Below, one piece after another: positions 59,396 through 64,000 of a stretch of DNA of 64,000 nucleotides. The stretch is from Luteimicrobium subarcticum (GTDB lineage Bacteria; Actinomycetota; Actinomycetes; Actinomycetales; Cellulomonadaceae). Under the pieces are notes generated by a model. It searched no databases and was not told the DNA's origin. It worked only from the letters and a program-made list of their open reading frames with translations. Where the stretch lies: contig NZ_PGTZ01000006.1 in assembly GCF_002798015.1 (NCBI RefSeq), positions 434,001-498,000 on the forward strand. Direction: 5' to 3'. The position numbers and the translations under genes are program-made. Positions within the stretch are counted from its first letter, which is position 1. Every line of letters starts with the position of its first letter.

Positions 59396-59962
59396 TCAGG
59401 CAGGGGCGTCGGGGCCGGCCCCCGGTCCGGACGACCCCGCCTGACGCCCGAACGACACGCCCTCGAGGTAGCCGCGCGCTCGCTCCGTGCGCGGGTAGTC
59501 GTCCAGCAGCGCCCAGAAGTCCGGCCCGTGGCCCGCGTGCAGCAGGTGCGCGAGCTCGTGCAGGATCACGTAGTCGAGCACCCACCCCGGCATGCCCTGG
59601 ACGCGGTCGGAGATCCGGATCGACCCGTCGAGCAGCGTGCACGAGCCCCACCGCCGACCCTGGTTCGACGACCACCGCACGCTGGACGGGTGCGCCCGGT
59701 CGCCCAGGTAGCGCGCGGACAGCTCCGCCGCACGCGCCGCGAGCTGAGCGTCCGACGGGCGTCGCCGCTGCTCCTTCTCGGCCAGGCGCGCGAGCATCCG
59801 CTCGACCCACTCCCGCTCCTGGGCGCGCGAGAAGCGCGCCGGGATCGCGACGATCGTCCGGTCGCCGTCGCGGTAGGCGCTCACCGTGCTGACGCGCCGA
59901 CGGCTGCGGCGCACCTCGACGACCGGCGCCGCGGCGGCGCTGGTCGATGTGCCCTGGGCCAC
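59396..59962 (-). CDS. YgjP/DUF45-type zinc metallopeptidase
   Basis: 188 residues from GTG 59962. The zinc motif is VILHELAHLLHAGHGPDFWALL (HExxH plus a third His), preceded by QGRRWGSCTLLDGSIRIS, the hallmark WGSC block of the family. It is a soluble protein, often next to restriction or helicase genes elsewhere; the role is not settled. The gene ends 9 bp from the DUF2342 stop. Confidence 0.92.
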   Translation of the reverse strand: MAQGTSTSAAAAPVVEVRRSRRRVSTVSAYRDGDRTIVAIPARFSRAQEREWVERMLARLAEKEQRRRPSDAQLAARAAELSARYLGDRAHPSSVRWSSNQGRRWGSCTLLDGSIRISDRVQGMPGWVLDYVILHELAHLLHAGHGPDFWALLDDYPRTERARGYLEGVSFGRQAGSSGPGAGPDAPA

Positions 59963-60163
59963 GCCCCGACCGTAGCGGCGCCGACCGTCCACGAAAAGCA
60001 GGCGCGCGGGCCGGAGCACGTCCTGCCGCGACCCGGACGGCTTCGGAGCCGTGGCCCGCCCCCTCGCGGCACGCCCTGTGGACGACGAGCGACGGCCGGC
60101 GCGCGACCGTGCCACGGTGAGCGCACCCGCCCCGACCCGGGGCCACGCACCGGGAGGCCCACC

Positions 60164-61288
60164 GTGTCCGCACGCCCGTCGACCCGTCCTCCTGACGTCC
60201 CGCCCACACCCGACCGGGACGGCACCCCGGTGGCGCACCCGGCGGGCGCCCTGCTCACCGGGCCGCTCGCCCGTGCCCACCTGCGGCCGGGCATCGAGGT
60301 GCTGTGGCGCGGCACCGGCGAGCTCCAGCTCGGATCGGACCCCCGCTCGGCGGTCCGCGTCGACGGCCTCGCCCCCGCCGAGACGCGCTGGCTCGGCGCA
60401 GCCGGCTCGCGACCGCTCGCCGCGACCGCCCGGCGGCACGGCGTCACCCCGGACCGTGCCCTCGAGCTCCTGGAGGTGCTGCACCGGGCGGGCGCCGTCG
60501 TGGACCCGCCGCCCGTGGCCGACGACCCCGAGATCACGGCTCCGGGCGGCGGCGGGGGCGACCTCGCCGCCCTGTCGTCGGTCGACGCCGACGGCTGGGG
60601 CTCCCGGGTGCTGCGGCGCCGGGCCGCACGGACCGTCGCGGTCCTCGGGCTCGGACGGACGGGCGCCGGAATCGCCGCCGGCCTCGCCTCCGCCGGCGTG
60701 GGCCGGCTCGTCCTGGGCGACGCGCGACCCGTGCAGGCGACCGACGTGGGCGCTACCGGACACCGCCTGCGCGACGTCGGCGTCGCCCGCCAGGACGCCG
60801 TCGCGGAGACGGTCGCGCAGCTCTCCCCCGCGACCCACGTGCGCACCTCGTCCGCGGAACGGCTCCGGCAGGCGGACGTCGTCGTCCTCGTCGAGCACCG
60901 CGCCGCGGACACCGCGCGGGCCGGCCGCCTCGTCGGCGCCGACGTCGCGCACCTGTCCGTGGTCCTCCACGAGGCCGGCGTCACCGTCGGGCCGTTCGTC
61001 GACCCCGGCCGCACGCCGTGCCTGCGCTGCGTCGACCTGCACCGCCGCGACGACGACCCCCGGTGGCCGACCATGGCCGTCCAGCTCCGTCAGGGCACCT
61101 CAGGGGCCGAGGAGTCCGCGACCGCGAGCGTCGGCGCGGGGCTCGCCACCGCGCAGGTACTGGCCCGGCTCGACGGGCTCCCCGTGCGCACCGCGGGTGC
61201 GAGCCTCGAGGTGCTGTGGCCCGACGCGGTGCCCCGGATACGGCAGTGGCAGCCGCACGCGTCGTGCGGCTGCCACTGCGTCCCGTGA
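60164..61288 (+). CDS. ThiF/E1-like protein with C-terminal Cys cluster
   Basis: 374 residues from GTG 60164 with CGGGAGG upstream. A divergent N-terminal domain (about 1-140) is followed by an E1-like Rossmann core, TVAVLGLGRTGAGIAAGLASAG and RLVLGDARPVQATD, then GRTPCLRCVDLHRRDDDP (CxxC) and a C-terminus SCGCHC. The four-Cys arrangement could bind zinc. This fits the ThiF-like proteins related to TOMM/cyclodehydratase E1 homologues. No peptide precursor or YcaO partner is nearby. The recalled equivalent is Rv3196. The last codons form a perfect hairpin. Confidence 0.82.
   Translation: MSARPSTRPPDVPPTPDRDGTPVAHPAGALLTGPLARAHLRPGIEVLWRGTGELQLGSDPRSAVRVDGLAPAETRWLGAAGSRPLAATARRHGVTPDRALELLEVLHRAGAVVDPPPVADDPEITAPGGGGGDLAALSSVDADGWGSRVLRRRAARTVAVLGLGRTGAGIAAGLASAGVGRLVLGDARPVQATDVGATGHRLRDVGVARQDAVAETVAQLSPATHVRTSSAERLRQADVVVLVEHRAADTARAGRLVGADVAHLSVVLHEAGVTVGPFVDPGRTPCLRCVDLHRRDDDPRWPTMAVQLRQGTSGAEESATASVGAGLATAQVLARLDGLPVRTAGASLEVLWPDAVPRIRQWQPHASCGCHCVP
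61243..61279 (+). terminator. Hairpin embedded in the final codons of the ThiF-like gene
   Basis: Positions 61243-61259 and 61263-61279 form a perfect 17-bp stem with the loop CGT, inside the coding region for the QWQPHASCGCHC end. The stop is at 61286-61288. It may terminate this transcript and, on the other strand, whiB7 mRNA. Confidence 0.65.
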
Positions 61289-61343
61289 GTCGGCCGAGCA
61301 TCCGGTCGTGCGGTCGGCCCGGTCGCGGCGAGACCGGGGCGCG

Positions 61344-61760
61344 TCACGCGACCTTGCGCGGCCGACCCCGACCGCGCTTCGTGGCGACGACCACGCCGTC
61401 CACGAACACCTGGCCGCCCCACACCCCCCAGGGCTCGCGGCGCTCGATGGCACCGGCCAGGCAGCCCGAGACCAGCGGGCAGTCCGCGCAGAGCGACTTG
61501 GCCAGCTCGACGTCGACCTGACGCTCCGCGAACCACAGCTCCGCGTCGTGCACCCGGCACGGGATGAGCCCCGAGACGATGCGGTCGAACTCGCGCGCGT
61601 CGCCCCCGTCCGTGCGCGCAGGGAAGGCCGTCGGAGCGACGGCCGTGCCGGCCGAGATGCCGGCCTGGGGGTCTGTCGAAGGGGGTGCAGCGAGGGGTGC
61701 CGTGGTCCAGGCGCCGGATCCACCCTGCGGGATCGTGTCGAGCAGCGTCGTGAGCCGCAC
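61344..61760 (-). CDS. whiB7: WhiB7-type Fe-S transcriptional activator
   Basis: 138 residues from GTG 61760 with GGAGGAC upstream. The four cluster-binding cysteines are 68, 91, 94 and 100 (PCR, LCADCPLVSGC). The GVWGG turn is at 112-116 and the AT-hook RGRGRPRK at 129-136, the combination specific to WhiB7. WhiB7 with the primary sigma factor activates intrinsic resistance genes (efflux, ribosome protection, Erm-like) when translation is stressed. The N-terminal 60 residues are longer than in mycobacteria. The leader carries an uORF and attenuator, and uvrD2 is adjacent as in M. tuberculosis. Confidence 0.94.
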   Translation of the reverse strand: MRLTTLLDTIPQGGSGAWTTAPLAAPPSTDPQAGISAGTAVAPTAFPARTDGGDAREFDRIVSGLIPCRVHDAELWFAERQVDVELAKSLCADCPLVSGCLAGAIERREPWGVWGGQVFVDGVVVATKRGRGRPRKVA

Positions 61761-61851
61761 GATGTCCTCCAGTTTCGTCCTGTCGTGGTGTCATTCTTGC
61801 GACAGGGACCCTGGGCCTCCGGCGGTGGTGCGGTGCACCGACCGACAGGAA

Positions 61852-61883
61852 AGGCCGCGGATCCCGGTAGGGTTCCGCGGCCT
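61852..61883 (-). terminator. Attenuator hairpin in the whiB7 leader
   Basis: Read on the minus strand, AGGCCGCGGA (61883-61874) pairs with TCCGCGGCCT (61861-61852): 10 bp perfect with a 12-nt loop, followed by TTCCTGT. It begins 15 nt after the uORF stop. A smaller hairpin CGGTCT-GACA-AGACCG spans the uORF stop. This is consistent with ribosome-dependent attenuation. Confidence 0.75.
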
Positions 61884-61897
61884 GGAGGACGGTCTTG

Positions 61898-62047
61898 TCA
61901 GACCGGTTGACACCAGGTGGAGGAACCGATGGGGCGGGAGTACCCGCGCTCGCCCCCGGGCCACGCGAGGTGGCGGGAGACATGCGTCGTCGGACGATCG
62001 ATGGTCATGTGCTTGATCGTCACGAACTTGATCGACGTTGCGTTCAT
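61898..62047 (-). CDS. whiB7 leader peptide (uORF)
   Basis: A 49-residue open frame from ATG 62047 with a near-ideal GAGGAGGTGG site about 7 nt upstream, ending 137 nt before the whiB7 start. It begins MNATSIKFVTIKHM and has no recognisable fold. In mycobacteria and streptomycetes, translation of a leader uORF controls a downstream terminator so that stalled ribosomes induce whiB7. The same function is inferred here. Confidence 0.72.
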   Translation of the reverse strand: MNATSIKFVTIKHMTIDRPTTHVSRHLAWPGGERGYSRPIGSSTWCQPV

Positions 62048-62135
62048 CGGTGCTGCCACCTCCTCTCGGTGTCTGGTGGGCCGCCCACCGGCCTCGGGCC
62101 GCGGACCGCCTACCTCACGGGTATCGGACTCCACG

Positions 62136-62186
62136 ACAGTACGCCGCGCTCACGAAACGGGACAACCGAATAAACGAAGAAACTTC
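62136..62186 (-). promoter_or_regulatory. whiB7: whiB7 promoter with WhiB7-type AT-rich element
   Basis: On the minus strand, -35 TTGTCC (62165-62160) and -10 TACTGT (62141-62136) are separated by 18 bp. The A/T-rich stretch 62186-62166 lies immediately upstream of the -35, where the WhiB7 AT-hook is known to contact its own promoter. The leader would be about 370 nt. Confidence 0.6.
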
Positions 62187-64000
62187 TCAGACGCCCTGGA
62201 CGAGGTCCAGGAGCACGTCGCCGTAGCGGTCGATCTTGGCCGGACCGATGCCGTTGACCCGTGCCAGCTCCGGCACGGACGACGGGCGCGACTGCGCGAT
62301 CTCGACCAGCGTCGAGTCCACGAGGATCGTGTACGCGGGCTTGCTCGTCTCTTTCGCGACGCCGGCGCGCCACTCACGCAGGACCTCGAAGACACGACGG
62401 TCGTCGTCGTCGAGCGCGTCGGCCTGCGCGCTGCGCCCACCACCGGCGGAGGGCGCACGCCGCCGGTCACGGGCCGGCTCGTCGGGCCACAGACCGTCGA
62501 GGAACCGGGTGCGCTTGCGCGACGCGCGACCGCCCGGGTGCCGCGACCGCCCGAACGACACCTCGAGGTGCTCGCGGGCCCGCGTGATCCCCACGTACAG
62601 CAGGCGGCGCTCCTCCGCGACGGCCTCGTCGGTCTCCGCGAACGAGATCGGCATGAGCCCCTCGCTCATGCCCGCGAGGAACACCGCGTCCCACTCGAGG
62701 CCCTTCGCCGCGTGCAGCGACGCGAGCGTCACGCCCTCGACCGTCGGCGCGTGCTGCGCGGCGGCGCGCTCGTCGAGCTCCGCGACGAGATCCGGCATGG
62801 TCGCCCCCTCGGGCAGGTCGTCGGCGAGCGAGACGAGCGCCTGCATGGCGTCCCAACGCTCGCGCACCGCGCCGCGCGCCGCCGGGGGCTGCGGCGCCCA
62901 GCCGACCGTGATGAGGACGTCCCGGGTCAGCTCGCCGACCGTCTGGTCGGCGTCCGCGGACCGCGCCGCCCCACGCAGCAGCACCAACGCGTCCCGCACG
63001 TCCTTGCGCTGGAAGAAGCGCTCCCCACCACGCACGAGGTACGCGACGCCCGCGGCCGCGAGCGCCTGCTCGAACGACTCCGACTGGGCGTTCGTCCGGT
63101 AGAGCACCGCGATCTCGGACGCCGGGACCCCGTCGGCGACCAGGCGGGCGACCCGTGCCGCGATCCCCGCGGCCTCGGCGGCGTCGTCGTCGTAGGCCGT
63201 GTACCGCACCGGCGGTCCGTCAGGACGCTGCGCGACGAGCTCGAGCGGGGCGTCCGGCCCACGCCGCCGGCCCGTGCTGCCCAGCAGCCGGTTGGCGAGC
63301 GTCACGACCTGAGGGGTCGACCGGTAGTCCCGCACCAGGCGGACCACCCGCGCGCCCGGGTGCGTGCGGGAGAACGTCAGGAGGTGGTGCGGGGTCGCCC
63401 CCGTGAACGAGTAGATCGTCTGGCTCGGGTCGCCCACCACGCACAGCTCGTTCCGGCCACCGAGCCACTGGTCCAGGAGGAACTGCTGCAGCGGCGAGAC
63501 GTCCTGGTACTCGTCGACGACGAAGCGGCGGTACTGGCGCCGCACCTCGTCCGCGACGTGCGGCGTCGACCGGAGCATCTCGCCCAGCAGGAGCAGGACG
63601 TCCTCGAAGTCGATGACTCCGCGCTCCGTCTTGACGTCCTCGTACGCCTCGATCAGACGGGACACCGTGCGCGGCTCGAAGCCCGCCGGCGGGTCGCGGT
63701 CGATCGCGGCGCAAGCCGTCTCGTACTCGTCCGCGGTGACGAGCGACACCTTGGCCCACTCGACCTCGGACGACAGGTCGCGCACGGCGAGCCGGTCGAC
63801 GCTCAGCCCGAGCCGGCGGGCCGCCTCACCGATCGCGGGCGCCTTGTGCTCGAGGATCTGCGGCGGGGCGCCGCCGACCACACGCGGCCAGAAGTACCCG
63901 AGCTGCCGCAGCGCCGCCGCGTGGAACGTCCGCGCCTGCACCCCCGCGACGCCGAGGCCGCGCAGCCGGGTGCGCATCTCGCCCGCGGCGCGCGCCGTGA
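62187..64000 (-). CDS. uvrD2: UvrD-like helicase UvrD2 (N-terminus outside window)
   Basis: About 604 visible residues. The frame remains open to the right edge and continues upstream as TARAAGEMRTRL, so the Walker A part lies outside. Motifs seen: VVDEYQDVSPLQQFLL (II), LCVVGDPSQTIYSFTGA (III), VVRLVRDYRSTPQVV (IV), LASLHAAKGLEWDAVFLAG (V) and RRLLYVGITRAREHLEVSF (VI). A C-terminal HRDC domain (AYTILVDSTLVEIAQSRP, ELARVNGIGPAKIDRYG) ends the protein. It is a superfamily 1 3'-5' helicase of DNA repair. The HRDC tail and linkage to whiB7 identify the UvrD2 branch. Confidence 0.93.
   Translation of the reverse strand, partial: TARAAGEMRTRLRGLGVAGVQARTFHAAALRQLGYFWPRVVGGAPPQILEHKAPAIGEAARRLGLSVDRLAVRDLSSEVEWAKVSLVTADEYETACAAIDRDPPAGFEPRTVSRLIEAYEDVKTERGVIDFEDVLLLLGEMLRSTPHVADEVRRQYRRFVVDEYQDVSPLQQFLLDQWLGGRNELCVVGDPSQTIYSFTGATPHHLLTFSRTHPGARVVRLVRDYRSTPQVVTLANRLLGSTGRRRGPDAPLELVAQRPDGPPVRYTAYDDDAAEAAGIAARVARLVADGVPASEIAVLYRTNAQSESFEQALAAAGVAYLVRGGERFFQRKDVRDALVLLRGAARSADADQTVGELTRDVLITVGWAPQPPAARGAVRERWDAMQALVSLADDLPEGATMPDLVAELDERAAAQHAPTVEGVTLASLHAAKGLEWDAVFLAGMSEGLMPISFAETDEAVAEERRLLYVGITRAREHLEVSFGRSRHPGGRASRKRTRFLDGLWPDEPARDRRRAPSAGGGRSAQADALDDDDRRVFEVLREWRAGVAKETSKPAYTILVDSTLVEIAQSRPSSVPELARVNGIGPAKIDRYGDVLLDLVQGV

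Noticed and set aside
60164..61288. RiPP (TOMM) biosynthetic cluster around the ThiF-like gene
   Set aside because: The protein resembles E1/ThiF-like cyclodehydratase partners, but no YcaO, dehydrogenase or precursor peptide is nearby, and the locus matches a conserved non-RiPP block.
1..64000. CRISPR array or cas genes
   Set aside because: No regularly spaced direct repeats and no cas-like protein were found. The only repeat arrays are the 10-bp-phased operator at 8531 and the 11-bp-period regulator boxes.

Overview
The window is a very GC-rich (low 70s % by eye) actinobacterial chromosome segment, most like a Cellulomonas/Cellulosimicrobium-type member of the Micrococcales. Supporting signs are whiB7 beside uvrD2, a UPF0182 gene, a WXG/T7SS-type polymorphic toxin, many GTG starts, ATGA/GTGA stop-start overlaps and probable leaderless promoters. 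The genus is inference; no rRNA is present.

Layout. 1-1.8 kb: malate synthase aceB, cut by the left edge, closed by a strong hairpin. 1.8-8.6 kb: an accessory island holding a tiny secreted W-rich peptide, a truncated hsdR remnant, a HINT-domain polymorphic toxin with coupled immunity gene, an IS3 remnant, a displaced second toxin tip with its own immunity gene, and a wHTH-nucleotidyltransferase/HEPN module with a phased double operator. 8.6-11.8 kb: MFS exporter, DUF3175, rhodanese and SufE. 11.8-17.7 kb: a two-component system co-transcribed with a fourfold-repeat membrane protein, divergent from PAP2-DedA and followed by a paralogous fourfold-repeat protein and fetB. PhoB-type 11-bp-period direct repeats precede the operons. 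17.7-22.1 kb: iron uptake efeUOB under a DtxR/IdeR-like box inside a perfect palindrome. 22.1-24.7 kb: kdgK-eda and an IclR regulator for uronate/KDG catabolism. 24.7-30 kb: UspA, NhaA, a stand-alone DsbA-like protein and PEP carboxylase.

30-44.8 kb is an exopolysaccharide and cell-envelope locus: ABC exporter, methyltransferase, CAP protein, four glycosyltransferases, Wzy-like polymerase, polyprenyl-phosphate sugar transferase, Wzz/BY-kinase, an LPXTG-like wall protein, a DUF4012 protein and a low-molecular-weight tyrosine phosphatase that probably opposes the kinase. 44.8-52 kb is housekeeping and mixed: DUF2235 hydrolase, acylphosphatase, DoxX, an orphan contractile-tail tube protein, Ppx/GppA, ClC, DHA2 exporter and a small membrane protein. 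Initiator tRNA-fMet follows with a UUCG-loop terminator. 52-64 kb matches the conserved actinobacterial block known in M. tuberculosis as Rv3193c-Rv3198c: UPF0182, PDZ/Lon-like protease, DUF2342 metalloprotease, ThiF-like protein, whiB7 with uORF and attenuator, and uvrD2 running off the right edge.

Most worth pursuing: (i) the mosaic toxin/immunity island, and (ii) the two-component, fourfold-repeat membrane protein, PAP2/DedA locus, which looks like a small self-contained regulon of unknown signal.
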